64,000 bases of DNA from positions 148,501 through 212,500 of the forward strand of contig NZ_MSXV01000007.1 of the NCBI RefSeq assembly GCF_001945395.1. The letters are read 5' to 3'. Positions within the stretch are counted from its first letter, which is position 1; every line of letters begins with the position of its first letter. Of this stretch, positions 10,894 to 20,437 are shown piece after piece. This DNA comes from Pseudomonas sp. PA15(2017). GTDB lineage: Bacteria; Pseudomonadota; Gammaproteobacteria; Pseudomonadales; Pseudomonadaceae. Made by a program: the position numbers and the translations under genes. The notes beneath the pieces were generated by a model, which had not been told where the DNA came from, ran no database searches, and was given only the letters and a program-made list of their open reading frames with translations.

Positions 10894-13130
10894 TCGAACG
10901 CCATGCACCTGTGAAACCGCTGGTCGAGCGCCTGGTCGTCGTCGGCCTGGGGCTGATCGGCGGCTCCTTCGCCAAGGGCCTGCGCGCCCGCGGCGTGTGC
11001 CGTGAAGTGGTGGGCGTCGACCTGGATGAGCCGTCGCGGCGCCTGGCCGTCGAGCTTGGCGTCGTCGACCGCTGCGAAGAGGTACTGGCCACCGCCTGTC
11101 AGGGCGCCGACGTGATCATGCTGGCCGTGCCTATCCTGGCCATGGAGCGCGTGCTCGGCGAATTGGCCAAGCTGGATCTGGGCGATGCCATCCTTACCGA
11201 TGCCGGCAGCGCCAAGGGCAACGTGGTGCGCGCTGCCGATGCGGTGTTCGGCGGCGTGCCGGCGCGGTTCGTGCCGGGCCACCCGATTGCCGGCTCCGAG
11301 CAGAGCGGGGTGGAAGCAGCCAATGGCGAGCTGTTCAAACGCCACAAGGTGATTCTCACGCCGCTGGCGCAGACCGACGCCCTGGCCCTGCGGCGCGTCG
11401 ACCAGTTGTGGCGCGAGCTGGGTGCCGATGTCGAGCACATGCAGGTCGAGCACCACGACCAGGTCCTCGCGGCCACCAGCCACTTGCCCCATCTGCTGGC
11501 CTTCGGCCTGGTCGACTCGCTGGCCAAACGCAACGAAAACCTGGAGATTTTCCGCTACGCCGCCGGCGGCTTCCGCGATTTCACGAGAATCGCCGGCAGC
11601 GACCCGGTCATGTGGCACGACATTTTTCTCGCCAATCGCGAGGCCGTGCTGCGTACCTTGGATGTATTTCGCGACGACCTCGACGCCTTGCGCGACGCGG
11701 TCGACGCAGGGGACGGGCATCATCTGCTGGGCGTGTTCACCCGCGCCCGCGTGGCCCGCGAACATTTCAGCAAAATACTGGCCCGCCGGGCCTATGTGGA
11801 CGCTATGCACTCGAACGATTTGATTTTCCTGGCAAATCCTGGCGGCAAGGTCGCCGGCCGCATCCGCGTACCGGGCGACAAGTCCATCTCGCACCGCTCG
11901 ATCATGCTCGGCTCGCTGGCCGAGGGCACGACCGAGGTCGAAGGTTTTCTGGAGGGCGAAGATGCCCTGGCGACCCTGCAGGCCTTTCGCGACATGGGCG
12001 TGGTCATCGAGGGCCCGCACCATGGCCGCGTGACCATCCATGGCGTCGGCTTGCACGGCTTGAAGCCGCCACCCGGCCCGATCTACGTCGGCAACTCCGG
12101 CACCTCGATGCGTCTGCTCTCCGGCCTGCTGGCTGGCCAGCCGTTCGACGTGACCATGACAGGCGACGCCTCGCTGTCCAAGCGCCCGATGAACCGCGTG
12201 GCCAACCCGCTGCGGGAAATGGGCGCCGTGGTCGAGACCGGCCCGGACGGCCGTCCGCCGTTGACCATCCGTGGCGGCAGCAAGCTCAAGGCGTTGACCT
12301 ACACCCTGCCGATGGCCAGTGCCCAGGTGAAATCCTGCCTGCTGCTGGCTGGCCTGTACGCCGAAGGCGTGACCACCGTGACCGAGCCGGCGCCGACCCG
12401 CGACCACACCGAGCGCATGCTGCGTGGCTTCGGTTACGCGGTTCAGTCCAACGGCCCGGCGGCCTCCCTGCAGGCTGGCGGCAAGCTGACCGCCACCCGC
12501 ATCGAAGTGCCGGCGGACATTTCTTCGGCGGCGTTCTTCCTGGTCGCGGCGTCCATTGCCGAAGGTTCCGACCTGCTGCTCGAGCACGTCGGCATCAACC
12601 CGACCCGTATCGGCGTGATCGAGATCCTGCGCCTGATGGGCGGCGACATCGGCCTGGAAAACCAGCGTGAAGTCGGCGGTGAGCCGGTGGCCGACCTGCG
12701 CGTGCGTGGCGCCAAGCTCAAGGGCATCGAGATTCCCGAGGCGCTGGTACCGCTGGCCATCGACGAATTTCCGGTGCTGTTCGTCGCCGCGGTCTGCGCC
12801 GAAGGGCGTACCGTGCTGCGCGGCGCCGAAGAGCTGCGGGTCAAGGAGTCCGACCGCATTCAGGTGATGGCCGACGGCCTCACCAGCCTGGGCGTGAAAG
12901 TCGAGCCGACGGCGGACGGCATCATCATCGACGGCGGCCAGGCTATCGGCGGCGGCGAGGTGTACAGCCACGGTGATCACCGCATCGCCATGGCCTTCAG
13001 CGTCGCCTCGCTGCGCGCCACCGCGCCGATCCGCATCCACGACTGCGCCAACGTCGCCACCTCGTTCCCCAACTTCCTGGCCCTGGCCGAACAGGTGGGT
13101 ATGCGTGTCGCCGTGGAGGGCAAGCAATGA
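10890..13130 (+). CDS. Fused prephenate dehydrogenase / 3-phosphoshikimate 1-carboxyvinyltransferase
   Basis: A 746-residue TyrA-AroA fusion typical of Pseudomonas. Residues 1-300 carry the NAD-binding [13 protein letters not shown] and the [15 protein letters not shown] motif of prephenate/arogenate dehydrogenase. About 315-746 is EPSP synthase, the enzyme joining PEP to shikimate-3-phosphate. The synthase has all four motifs used to define glyphosate-tolerant class II enzymes: GDKS (329-332), SAQVK (477-481), RDHTE (504-508) and NPTR (570-573). The GTG start overlaps the hisC stop. The end overlaps cmk by four bases (ATGA). Confidence 0.95.
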   Translation: MIERHAPVKPLVERLVVVGLGLIGGSFAKGLRARGVCREVVGVDLDEPSRRLAVELGVVDRCEEVLATACQGADVIMLAVPILAMERVLGELAKLDLGDAILTDAGSAKGNVVRAADAVFGGVPARFVPGHPIAGSEQSGVEAANGELFKRHKVILTPLAQTDALALRRVDQLWRELGADVEHMQVEHHDQVLAATSHLPHLLAFGLVDSLAKRNENLEIFRYAAGGFRDFTRIAGSDPVMWHDIFLANREAVLRTLDVFRDDLDALRDAVDAGDGHHLLGVFTRARVAREHFSKILARRAYVDAMHSNDLIFLANPGGKVAGRIRVPGDKSISHRSIMLGSLAEGTTEVEGFLEGEDALATLQAFRDMGVVIEGPHHGRVTIHGVGLHGLKPPPGPIYVGNSGTSMRLLSGLLAGQPFDVTMTGDASLSKRPMNRVANPLREMGAVVETGPDGRPPLTIRGGSKLKALTYTLPMASAQVKSCLLLAGLYAEGVTTVTEPAPTRDHTERMLRGFGYAVQSNGPAASLQAGGKLTATRIEVPADISSAAFFLVAASIAEGSDLLLEHVGINPTRIGVIEILRLMGGDIGLENQREVGGEPVADLRVRGAKLKGIEIPEALVPLAIDEFPVLFVAAVCAEGRTVLRGAEELRVKESDRIQVMADGLTSLGVKVEPTADGIIIDGGQAIGGGEVYSHGDHRIAMAFSVASLRATAPIRIHDCANVATSFPNFLALAEQVGMRVAVEGKQ

Positions 13131-13816
13131 GTCTGAATGCACCGGTCATCACCATCGACGGGCCAAGCGGCTCGGGCAAGGGCACCGTTGCCGGCCTGTT
13201 GGCCAAGCAACTGGGCTGGAACCTGCTGGACTCCGGTGCGCTGTACCGCCTCCTGGCGTTCTGCGCCGGCAACCACGGTGTCGATCTGGCCAACGAGGAC
13301 TCGCTGAAACTGCTGGCTGCGCATCTGGACGTGCAGTTCCTCGCTGCCAGCGATGGCAAGCCGCAGCGCATCATCCTCGAGGGCGAGGAGGTGACCGACG
13401 CCATCCGCAACGAGCAGGTCGGCGCCGGGGCGTCCCAGGTCGCCGCACTGCCAGCGGTGCGTGAAGCCCTGCTGCAGCGCCAGCGTGCGTTTCGCGAGGC
13501 GCCGGGCCTGGTGGCCGATGGCCGCGACATGGGCACGGTGGTGTTCAGCGATGCGCCGCTCAAGGTTTTCCTGACCGCCAGCGCCGAGGAGCGGGCCAAT
13601 CGACGTTACCTGCAGTTGAAGGCCAAGGGCGATGATGTTACTCTCGCGAGTCTTCTCGATGAGATTCGGGCGCGCGACGAGCGCGATACCCAGCGCGCAG
13701 TGGCTCCGCTCAAGCCGGCAGCCGATGCGATCCAGCTGGATTCCACCGAATTGTCCATCGAGCAGGTGCTGGAAAGAATCCTGAGCGAAGTCGCCAATCG
13801 CGACCTCGCCGGTTGA
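13127..13816 (+). CDS. cmk: Cytidylate kinase
   Basis: A 229-residue P-loop kinase that phosphorylates CMP and dCMP. It has the Walker A motif [19 protein letters not shown], and the nucleotide/acceptor motif [12 protein letters not shown]. Last gene of the aromatic amino acid operon, coupled to the tyrA-aroA fusion by an ATGA overlap and followed by a rho-independent terminator. Confidence 0.97.
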   Translation: MSLNAPVITIDGPSGSGKGTVAGLLAKQLGWNLLDSGALYRLLAFCAGNHGVDLANEDSLKLLAAHLDVQFLAASDGKPQRIILEGEEVTDAIRNEQVGAGASQVAALPAVREALLQRQRAFREAPGLVADGRDMGTVVFSDAPLKVFLTASAEERANRRYLQLKAKGDDVTLASLLDEIRARDERDTQRAVAPLKPAADAIQLDSTELSIEQVLERILSEVANRDLAG

Positions 13817-13841
13817 AAAGAGCCAGTTCCGGCTCGCAAGG

Positions 13842-13884
13842 GAGGCATACGGGAGACCAGTCCCAGTCCCGTAGGCCTCTTTTT
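13842..13884 (+). terminator. Rho-independent terminator after cmk
   Basis: Arms GAGGCATACGGGA (13842-13854) and TCCCGTAGGCCTC (13867-13879) pair with one mismatch and are followed by five T. rpsA must therefore have its own promoter or rely on read-through. Confidence 0.85.
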
Positions 13885-13954
13885 AAATGAATAAACCCGC
13901 ATAGTCTGGAATGCGGAGCAGGGCGAATCCCCGCCCGACCCAACAGGAATCAAC

Positions 13955-15640
13955 ATGAGCGAAAGCTTTGCAGAACTTTTTGAAGAAAGCCTGAAGTCCC
14001 TCGACATGCAGCCGGGTGCCATCATCACCGGCATCGTGGTCGACATCGACGGCGACTGGGTTACCGTTCACGCTGGCCTGAAGTCCGAGGGCGTCATCCC
14101 TCTGGAGCAGTTCTTCAACGAACAAGGCGAGCTGACCATCAAGGTCGGTGACGAAGTACACGTAGCGCTGGACGCGGTCGAAGACGGCTTCGGTGAAACC
14201 AAGCTGTCCCGCGAAAAAGCCAAGCGCGCCGAGTGCTGGATCGTTCTGGAAGCAGCTTTCGCCGCTGAGGAAGTGGTCAAGGGCGTTATCAACGGTAAGG
14301 TTAAAGGCGGCTTCACTGTCGACGTTAACGGCATCCGTGCGTTCCTGCCAGGTTCCTTGGTCGATGTCCGTCCGGTGCGTGATACCACTCACCTGGAAGG
14401 CAAAGAGCTGGAATTCAAGGTCATCAAGCTCGATCAGAAGCGCAACAACGTTGTCGTTTCCCGTCGTAGCGTCCTGGAAGCCGAAAACAGTGCCGAGCGC
14501 GAAGCGCTGCTGGAATCGCTGCAGGAAGGCCAACAGGTCAAGGGTATCGTCAAGAACCTCACCGACTACGGCGCATTCGTGGATCTGGGTGGCGTCGACG
14601 GCCTGCTGCACATCACCGACATGGCCTGGAAGCGTATCAAGCACCCGTCCGAGATCGTCAACGTTGGTGACGAGATCGATGTCAAGGTTCTGAAGTACGA
14701 TCGTGAGCGTAACCGTGTTTCCCTGGGCCTGAAGCAACTGGGCGAAGACCCATGGGTTGCCATCAAGGCTCGTTACCCGGAAAGCACCCGCGTCATGGCG
14801 CGCGTGACCAACCTGACCGACTACGGCTGCTTCGCAGAGCTGGAAGAAGGCGTGGAAGGCCTGGTACACGTTTCCGAAATGGACTGGACCAACAAGAATA
14901 TCCACCCGTCGAAAGTCGTTCAGGTTGGCGACGAAGTGGAAGTCATGGTTCTGGACATCGACGAAGAGCGTCGTCGTATCTCCCTGGGTATCAAACAGTG
15001 CAAGACCAACCCGTGGGAAGACTTCTCCGGTCAGTTCAACAAGGGTGACAAGATCTCCGGCACCATCAAGTCGATCACCGATTTCGGTATCTTCATTGGT
15101 CTGGACGGCGGCATCGACGGCCTGGTTCACCTGTCCGACATCTCCTGGAACGAAGTTGGCGAAGAAGCCGTACGTCGCTTCAAGAAGGGCGACGAGCTGG
15201 AAACCGTCATCCTGTCGGTCGACCCGGAGCGTGAGCGCATCTCCCTGGGCATCAAGCAACTGGAAGAAGATCCGTTCTCCGACTACGTTGCTGTCAACGA
15301 CAAAGGCACCATTGTTCGCGGTACCGTGAAGGAAGTTGACGCCAAAGGCGCCATCATCACTCTGGCCGACGGCATCGAAGCCACTCTGAAAGCCTCCGAA
15401 ATCAGCCGTGACCGCGTTGAAGACGCGCGCAACGTTCTGAAAGAAGGCGAAGAAGTTGAGGCCAAGATCATCAGCGTCGATCGCAAGAGCCGCGTGATCA
15501 GCCTGTCCGTCAAGTCGAAAGACGTTGAAGAAGAGAAAGAAGCCATTCAGAGCCTGCGCAACAAGCCAGAAGCTGCTGAAAGCACCGGTCCGACCACCAT
15601 TGGTGATCTGATTCGTGCACAGATGGAAAACCAGAACTAA
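13955..15640 (+). CDS. rpsA: 30S ribosomal protein S1
   Basis: A 561-residue RNA-binding protein of the small subunit that helps mRNA binding in initiation. Six S1 (OB-fold) repeats can be followed by recurring motifs such as [19 protein letters not shown] and [20 protein letters not shown]. The start [21 protein letters not shown] is the conserved one, preceded by CAGGAATC. Codon use shifts to the GGT/GTT-rich pattern of highly expressed genes. The usual downstream neighbour ihfB is absent; a terminator and the pca operon follow. Confidence 0.98.
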   Translation: MSESFAELFEESLKSLDMQPGAIITGIVVDIDGDWVTVHAGLKSEGVIPLEQFFNEQGELTIKVGDEVHVALDAVEDGFGETKLSREKAKRAECWIVLEAAFAAEEVVKGVINGKVKGGFTVDVNGIRAFLPGSLVDVRPVRDTTHLEGKELEFKVIKLDQKRNNVVVSRRSVLEAENSAEREALLESLQEGQQVKGIVKNLTDYGAFVDLGGVDGLLHITDMAWKRIKHPSEIVNVGDEIDVKVLKYDRERNRVSLGLKQLGEDPWVAIKARYPESTRVMARVTNLTDYGCFAELEEGVEGLVHVSEMDWTNKNIHPSKVVQVGDEVEVMVLDIDEERRRISLGIKQCKTNPWEDFSGQFNKGDKISGTIKSITDFGIFIGLDGGIDGLVHLSDISWNEVGEEAVRRFKKGDELETVILSVDPERERISLGIKQLEEDPFSDYVAVNDKGTIVRGTVKEVDAKGAIITLADGIEATLKASEISRDRVEDARNVLKEGEEVEAKIISVDRKSRVISLSVKSKDVEEEKEAIQSLRNKPEAAESTGPTTIGDLIRAQMENQN

Positions 15641-15661
15641 GTTCGTGTGATCCACAAAAAA

Positions 15662-15684
15662 GGGCGACTTCGGTCGCCCTTTTT
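15662..15684 (+). terminator. Rho-independent terminator after rpsA
   Basis: Perfect stem GGGCGAC / GTCGCCC with a TTCG loop and five T. A-rich sequence before it could make it work in both directions. Confidence 0.93.
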
Positions 15685-15752
15685 CATGCCTGTAGAAAAT
15701 GATTTTTGGTTCACCGGACGGGCAAACTGCCAGGTCTTATGATTGAAAAGTG

Positions 15753-15786
15753 ATGTTCGATTATCGAACATATAAGCGATTATCGG
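15753..15786. promoter_or_regulatory. Likely PcaR-type (IclR family) operator of the pca operon
   Basis: A perfect 19-bp palindrome, ATGTTCGATTATCGAACAT (15753-15771), is followed by a partial copy, GCGATTATCGG (15776-15786). CGATTATCG thus occurs twice, 19 bp apart. The GTTCGAT-ATCG core closely resembles the PcaR box known from P. putida. It lies 88-120 bases upstream of pcaI, the first gene. No pcaR gene is in the window, so the regulator assignment is inferred. Confidence 0.65.
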
Positions 15787-15873
15787 ATTGTTAGCTGACT
15801 ATTGGGTGAGTACCTTGTGACCATACGGCGCAGCTGCCGGCCCAGCATCCAGAGCAACAAGACGAGAACGACC

Positions 15874-16725
15874 ATGGCTGAGATTCTCTCCCTGCGCGAA
15901 GCGGTCGAACGCTTCGTTCACGACGGCGACACCGTTGCCCTCGAAGGCTTCACCCACCTGATCCCGACCGCTGCCTCCTTTGAGTTGATCCGTCAGAACA
16001 AGAAGGATCTGACCCTGGTGCGCATGACGCCCGACCTGGTCTATGACTTGCTGATCGGTGCCGGTTGCGCCAAGAAGCTGGTCTTCTCCTGGGGCGGTAA
16101 CCCCGGTGTCGGCTCGCTGCATCGCCTGCGCGACGCGGTCGAGAAACACTGGCCGCACAAGCTGCAAATCAGCGAGCACAGCCACGCCGCCATGGCCAAT
16201 GCCTACGTGTCCGGCGCCTCCAACCTGCCATTCGCGGTGCTGCGCGGCTATCAGGGTTCGGACCTGGTCAAGGTCAACCCGGACATCAAGTTCATCGAAT
16301 GCCCGTTCACCGGCGAGGAGCTGGCCGCGGTGCCCAGCGTGCGTCCGGACGTCACCGTGATCCACGCCCAGAAGGCCGACCGCAAGGGCAACGTGCTGAT
16401 CCAGGGCATCCTTGGCGTGCAGAAGGAAGCCGCACTGGCGGCCAAGCGTTGCATCGTCACCGTCGAGGAAATCGTCGACGACCTGCAGGCGCCGATGAAC
16501 GCCTGCGTGCTGCCGACCTGGGCCATCACCGCGGTCTGCGTGGTGCCCGGGGGCGCCTACCCGTCCTACGCCCACGGTTACTACGAGCGCGACAACCGCT
16601 TCTACCAAGCCTGGGACCCGATTGCCCGCGATCGTGAAACCTTCACCGCCTGGATCGACGAATATATCCGTGGCACCGAGGATTTTGCGCAATACCAGGC
16701 GAAGGTTAACGGGGAGGCCAAGTGA
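15874..16725 (+). CDS. pcaI: 3-oxoadipate CoA-transferase subunit A (CatI/PcaI type)
   Basis: A 283-residue alpha subunit of the enzyme that moves CoA from succinyl-CoA to 3-oxoadipate. The length and motifs (DGDTVALEGFTHLIPTAAS, FSWGGNPGVGS) match the glutaconate CoA-transferase-like CatI/PcaI form, not the shorter P. putida PcaI of about 231 residues. I chose the ATG at 15874 because similarity begins at MAEILSLREAV; the upstream extension to 15802 is not conserved. First gene of pcaIJFTBDC; the pcaJ start overlaps its stop by one base. Confidence 0.93.
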   Translation: MAEILSLREAVERFVHDGDTVALEGFTHLIPTAASFELIRQNKKDLTLVRMTPDLVYDLLIGAGCAKKLVFSWGGNPGVGSLHRLRDAVEKHWPHKLQISEHSHAAMANAYVSGASNLPFAVLRGYQGSDLVKVNPDIKFIECPFTGEELAAVPSVRPDVTVIHAQKADRKGNVLIQGILGVQKEAALAAKRCIVTVEEIVDDLQAPMNACVLPTWAITAVCVVPGGAYPSYAHGYYERDNRFYQAWDPIARDRETFTAWIDEYIRGTEDFAQYQAKVNGEAK

Positions 16726-17507
16726 TGAGCGACTTCAACACCAATGAAATGATGACCGTGGCCGCCGCACGCCGCCTCGGCAATGGCAGCGTGTGCTTCG
16801 TCGGCATCGGCCTGCCGTCCAAGGCCGCCAACCTGGCGCGCCTGACCCATGCCCCGGAAGTGGTGCTGATCTATGAATCCGGCCCGATCGGTGCCAAGCC
16901 GAGCGTGCTGCCGCTGTCCATCGGTGACGGCGAGCTGGCGGAAACCGCCGACACCGTGGTGCCGACCGGCGAGATATTCCGCTACTGGCTGCAGGGCGGG
17001 CGCATCGACGTCGGCTTCCTCGGCGCCGCCCAGGTCGACAAGTTCGGCAACATCAACACCACCGTGATCGGCGACTACCACGCGCCGAAAGTGCGTCTGC
17101 CAGGCGCCGGTGGCGCGCCGGAGATTGCCGGCAGCGCCAAGAAAGTGCTGATCATCCTCAAGCAGGGGCATCGCACCTTCGTCGACAAGCTGGCGTTCAT
17201 CACCTCGGTCGGCCACGGCGAGGGTGGCGACCATCGCAAGCGTCTCGGCCTGCCGGGCGACGGCCCGGTGGCGATTATCACCGACCTGTGCATCATGGAG
17301 CCGGAAGCCGACAGCAACGAATTCATCGTCACTTCGCTGCACCCAGGCGTGACCCGTGAGCAGGTGATCGAGAACACCGGCTGGCAGATCCGTTTCGCCG
17401 ACAACGTGACCACCACCGAGGCGCCGAAAGCTGAGGAACTGGCTGCGCTGCGTGACCTGGAAGCGCGCACTGCCGAGGCCCACGGCCAGAAGGGAGGTGA
17501 CGAATGA
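16725..17507 (+). CDS. pcaJ: 3-oxoadipate CoA-transferase subunit B (CatJ/PcaJ type)
   Basis: A 260-residue beta subunit partner of PcaI. The YESG motif near residue 47 probably carries the catalytic glutamate that forms the CoA thioester (by analogy with class I CoA-transferases). GGGGAGG lies 7 bases before ATG 16725, so this ATG is favoured over GTG 16722. Coupled to pcaI (TGATG) and to pcaF (ATGA). Confidence 0.93.
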   Translation: MSDFNTNEMMTVAAARRLGNGSVCFVGIGLPSKAANLARLTHAPEVVLIYESGPIGAKPSVLPLSIGDGELAETADTVVPTGEIFRYWLQGGRIDVGFLGAAQVDKFGNINTTVIGDYHAPKVRLPGAGGAPEIAGSAKKVLIILKQGHRTFVDKLAFITSVGHGEGGDHRKRLGLPGDGPVAIITDLCIMEPEADSNEFIVTSLHPGVTREQVIENTGWQIRFADNVTTTEAPKAEELAALRDLEARTAEAHGQKGGDE

Positions 17508-18709
17508 GCCGCGAGGTATTCATCTGTGACGCCATCCGCACGCCGATTGGTCGCCTCAATGGCGCACTGTCCGCAGTACGTGCCGACGACCTGGCGGCGA
17601 TCCCGCTCAAGGCCTTGATCGAGCGTAACCCGCAAGTCGATTGGTCAGCGGTCGATGAGGTTTTCATGGGCTGCGCCAACCAGTCCGGCGAGGACAACCG
17701 CAACGTGGCGCGGATGGCGCTGCTGCTCGCCGGGTTGCCGGAAACCGTGCCGGGCGTGACCCTCAATCGCCTGTGCGCCTCGGGTATGGAAGCGGTTGGC
17801 GCTGCGTTCCGCGCCATCGCCTCGGGCGAAATGGAGCTGGCCATTGCTGCCGGCGTCGAGTCGATGACCCGCGCGCCCTACGTGATGGGCAAGGCCGACA
17901 GTGCCTACGGCCGCGCGCAGAAGCTGGAAGACACCACCCTGGGCTGGCGCTTCGTCAACCCGGCGATGAAGGAGCAGTACGGCGTCGACCCGATGCCGGT
18001 CACCGGTGACAACGTTGCCGAGGACTACGGCGTCAGCCGCGCCGACCAGGACGCCTTCGGGCTGCGCAGCCAGCAGCGTGCAGCGGCGGCCCAGGAAGCC
18101 GGTTACTACGCCGAGGAAATCGTCCCGGTGGTGATCAAGACCAGGAAGGGCGAGGTCGTCGTCGACCGTGACGAGCACCCGCGTGCCGACACCACCGCCG
18201 AAGGCCTGGCCAAGCTCAAGCCGGTCAACGGTGCGGACAAGACCGTCACCGCGGGCAACGCTTCGGGTCTCAACGATGGCGCCTCGGCGATGATCCTGGC
18301 CTCGGCCGAAGCGGTACAGAAGTACGGCCTCAAGCCGCGCGCCAAGGTACTGGGTATGGCCAGCGGTGGTGTTGCTCCGCGCATCATGGGCGTCGGCCCG
18401 GTGTCGGCGGTACGCAAGCTGCTGACCCGCCTGAACCTGGGCATCGATGCCTTCGACGTGATCGAGTTGAACGAGGCCTTCGCGGCCCAAGGCCTGGCGG
18501 TCACCCGTGACCTCGGATTGGCGGACGACAGCCCCAGGGTCAATCCGAACGGTGGTGCCATCGCCCTCGGCCATCCGTTGGGCATGAGCGGCAACCGCCT
18601 GGTGCTGACCGCCGTGCATCATCTGGAGAAAACCGGCGGCAAGCTCGGTCTGGCGACCATGTGCGTTGGTGTGGGGCAGGGGCTGGCGTTGGCTATCGAG
18701 CGGGTTTAG
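17504..18709 (+). CDS. pcaF: 3-oxoadipyl-CoA thiolase
   Basis: A 401-residue thiolase that splits 3-oxoadipyl-CoA into succinyl-CoA and acetyl-CoA, the last step of the beta-ketoadipate pathway. Nucleophilic Cys lies in NRLCASGMEA, His in GGAIALGHPLGMSG and the acid/base Cys in MCVGVGQG. RTPIGRLNGALS near the N-terminus and its place after pcaIJ favour PcaF over a general beta-ketothiolase. Start overlaps the pcaJ stop by four bases. Confidence 0.95.
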   Translation: MSREVFICDAIRTPIGRLNGALSAVRADDLAAIPLKALIERNPQVDWSAVDEVFMGCANQSGEDNRNVARMALLLAGLPETVPGVTLNRLCASGMEAVGAAFRAIASGEMELAIAAGVESMTRAPYVMGKADSAYGRAQKLEDTTLGWRFVNPAMKEQYGVDPMPVTGDNVAEDYGVSRADQDAFGLRSQQRAAAAQEAGYYAEEIVPVVIKTRKGEVVVDRDEHPRADTTAEGLAKLKPVNGADKTVTAGNASGLNDGASAMILASAEAVQKYGLKPRAKVLGMASGGVAPRIMGVGPVSAVRKLLTRLNLGIDAFDVIELNEAFAAQGLAVTRDLGLADDSPRVNPNGGAIALGHPLGMSGNRLVLTAVHHLEKTGGKLGLATMCVGVGQGLALAIERV

Positions 18710-19102
18710 GGGCTGCTTGCACGGTGACGAAGCTGCCTGTCGTAGAGTGGACAACGCTCTTATTGTCCATCGCTGCGATTGCGAGACGGTGGACGGATAA
18801 AGCGCCGGCTACGCGCCCCGGTCCATCCTACGGCACTCGACCCATCTACGGTTTGATGGCCGGCCGCGTACTTTGTTGGAGGGCGCCATGTGCCCGATTC
18901 ACGGGCATGGACTAGGCGTCCCCGACCGCTCCCATAGGGGCTTGTTTGAATCCAGCAACTCTCTTCAAGTTTCGTTTGTCCTCACCCGTTCACGGTCCAC
19001 GACACCCTGTTCTGGCGAGGATGGGCGACTGAAAATGACGAATCATTTGGTTACATGTAGGGTCGGAGTAGGGACGGTTCCGTTTTCTACCAGTGAGTAT
19101 CC
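18710..19102. other. 393-base gene-free interval between pcaF and pcaT
   Basis: No gene is supported. About 18745-18835 contains imperfect palindromic Pseudomonas-type repeats (GTGGACAACGCTC... and GGTGGACGGATAAAGCG...GTCCATCCTAC), and 18872-18936 is a REP-like unit. The interval may separate pcaIJF from pcaTBDC transcriptionally; GTGAG shortly before 19103 is a weak ribosome binding site. Confidence 0.55.
18872..18936 (-). repeat. REP-like palindromic repeat, copy A
   Basis: Read on the minus strand it matches copy C (55149-55213) over GGGGACGCCTAGTCCATGCC, with the flanking GGGAGCGG and CATGGCGC arms. Copy B is at 26788-26836. Confidence 0.75.
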
Positions 19103-20419
19103 ATGATGAGTACTGAAGCCAGCGCGGCGTACGAAGCCCCCAACTACAGCCCGCAAGAGCGTCGCAAGCGTATCTTCGCCATCGTCGGTGCCTCGTCGGG
19201 CAACCTGGTCGAATGGTTCGACTTCTACGTGTACGCCTTCTGTGCGATCTACTTCGCGCCGGCCTTCTTTCCTTCCGACGATCCCACCGTGCAATTGCTC
19301 AACACCGCAGGCGTCTTCGCGGCCGGCTTTCTGATGCGGCCAATTGGTGGCTGGGTGTTTGGCCGCGTCGCGGACAAGTATGGCCGCAAGGTCTCGATGA
19401 TGATCTCGGTGCTGATGATGTGCCTGGGCTCGCTGGCCATCGCCTGCATGCCCACCTACAGCAGCATCGGCACCCTGGCGCCCGTGCTGCTGCTACTGGC
19501 GCGCCTGTTCCAGGGCCTCTCGGTGGGCGGCGAGTACGGTACCACGGCCACCTATATGAGCGAAGTGGCGCTCAAGGGGCAGCGCGGCTTCTTCGCTTCC
19601 TTCCAGTACGTCACTCTGATCGGCGGCCAGTTGCTGGCGGTGCTGGTGGTGGTGATCCTGCAGCAGGCGCTCAGTGAAGACGAGCTGCGTGCGTGGGGCT
19701 GGCGCATTCCGTTCGTGATCGGCGCGATGGCAGCGGTGGTGGCGTTCTATCTGCGCCGTTCGCTGGATGAAACGGCCAAAGAGGACCAGATTGGCAACAA
19801 GGAATCGGGCAGCATCGCCTACCTGTTCAAGCACCACAAGGCCGCGTTCTTCACCGTGCTGGGTTACACCGCTGGTGGCTCGTTGATCTTCTATACCTTC
19901 ACCACCTACATGCAGAAGTACCTGGTCAACTCGGCCGGTATGAGCGCCAAGGCCGCGAGCGGCATCATGACCGCCGCGCTGTTCCTGTTCATGGTCATGC
20001 AGCCATTGTTCGGTGCGCTGTCCGACCGTATCGGCCGCCGCACCTCGATGCTCTGGTTCGGCGCGCTGGGGGCGATCTGCACCTGGCCGATCCTCGCCTT
20101 GCTGCATACCGTGCAAAGCCCGGTGATGGCGTTCCTGCTGATCATCGCGGCACTGGCCATCGTCAGCCTGTACACCTCGATCAGCGGCCTGGTGAAGGCC
20201 GAGATGTTCCCGCCGGAGGTGCGTGCCCTGGGCGTCGGCCTGGCTTATGCGGTGGCCAACGCACTGTTCGGCGGGTCGGCCGAATACGTCGCCCTGGGGC
20301 TGAAATCCATCGGCATGGAACAGACCTTCTATTGGTACGTATCAGGCATGATGGTGCTGGCCTTTCTGGTCAGCCTGCGCCTGCCACGCCAGGCCAGTTA
20401 CCTGCACCACGATCATTGA
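19103..20419 (+). CDS. pcaT: MFS dicarboxylate/beta-ketoadipate transporter (PcaT-like, MHS family)
   Basis: A 438-residue inner-membrane proton symporter of the metabolite:H+ symporter branch. [13 protein letters not shown] at the N-terminus, the loop [10 protein letters not shown] and [10 protein letters not shown] are family marks, and about 12 hydrophobic segments are visible. The order pcaIJF-T-BDC matches P. aeruginosa, where PcaT is taken to import beta-ketoadipate or related dicarboxylates. The specific substrate is inferred from context. A second ATG at 19106 is an equally possible start. Confidence 0.88.
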   Translation: MMSTEASAAYEAPNYSPQERRKRIFAIVGASSGNLVEWFDFYVYAFCAIYFAPAFFPSDDPTVQLLNTAGVFAAGFLMRPIGGWVFGRVADKYGRKVSMMISVLMMCLGSLAIACMPTYSSIGTLAPVLLLLARLFQGLSVGGEYGTTATYMSEVALKGQRGFFASFQYVTLIGGQLLAVLVVVILQQALSEDELRAWGWRIPFVIGAMAAVVAFYLRRSLDETAKEDQIGNKESGSIAYLFKHHKAAFFTVLGYTAGGSLIFYTFTTYMQKYLVNSAGMSAKAASGIMTAALFLFMVMQPLFGALSDRIGRRTSMLWFGALGAICTWPILALLHTVQSPVMAFLLIIAALAIVSLYTSISGLVKAEMFPPEVRALGVGLAYAVANALFGGSAEYVALGLKSIGMEQTFYWYVSGMMVLAFLVSLRLPRQASYLHHDH

Positions 20420-20437
20420 CCACGGAGTGTTCGCTGT

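Noticed and set aside
13883..15655. 590-residue open frame antisense to rpsA
   Set aside because: Mirror of rpsA codon bias; the repeats in it reflect the S1 domains on the other strand. No ribosome binding site.
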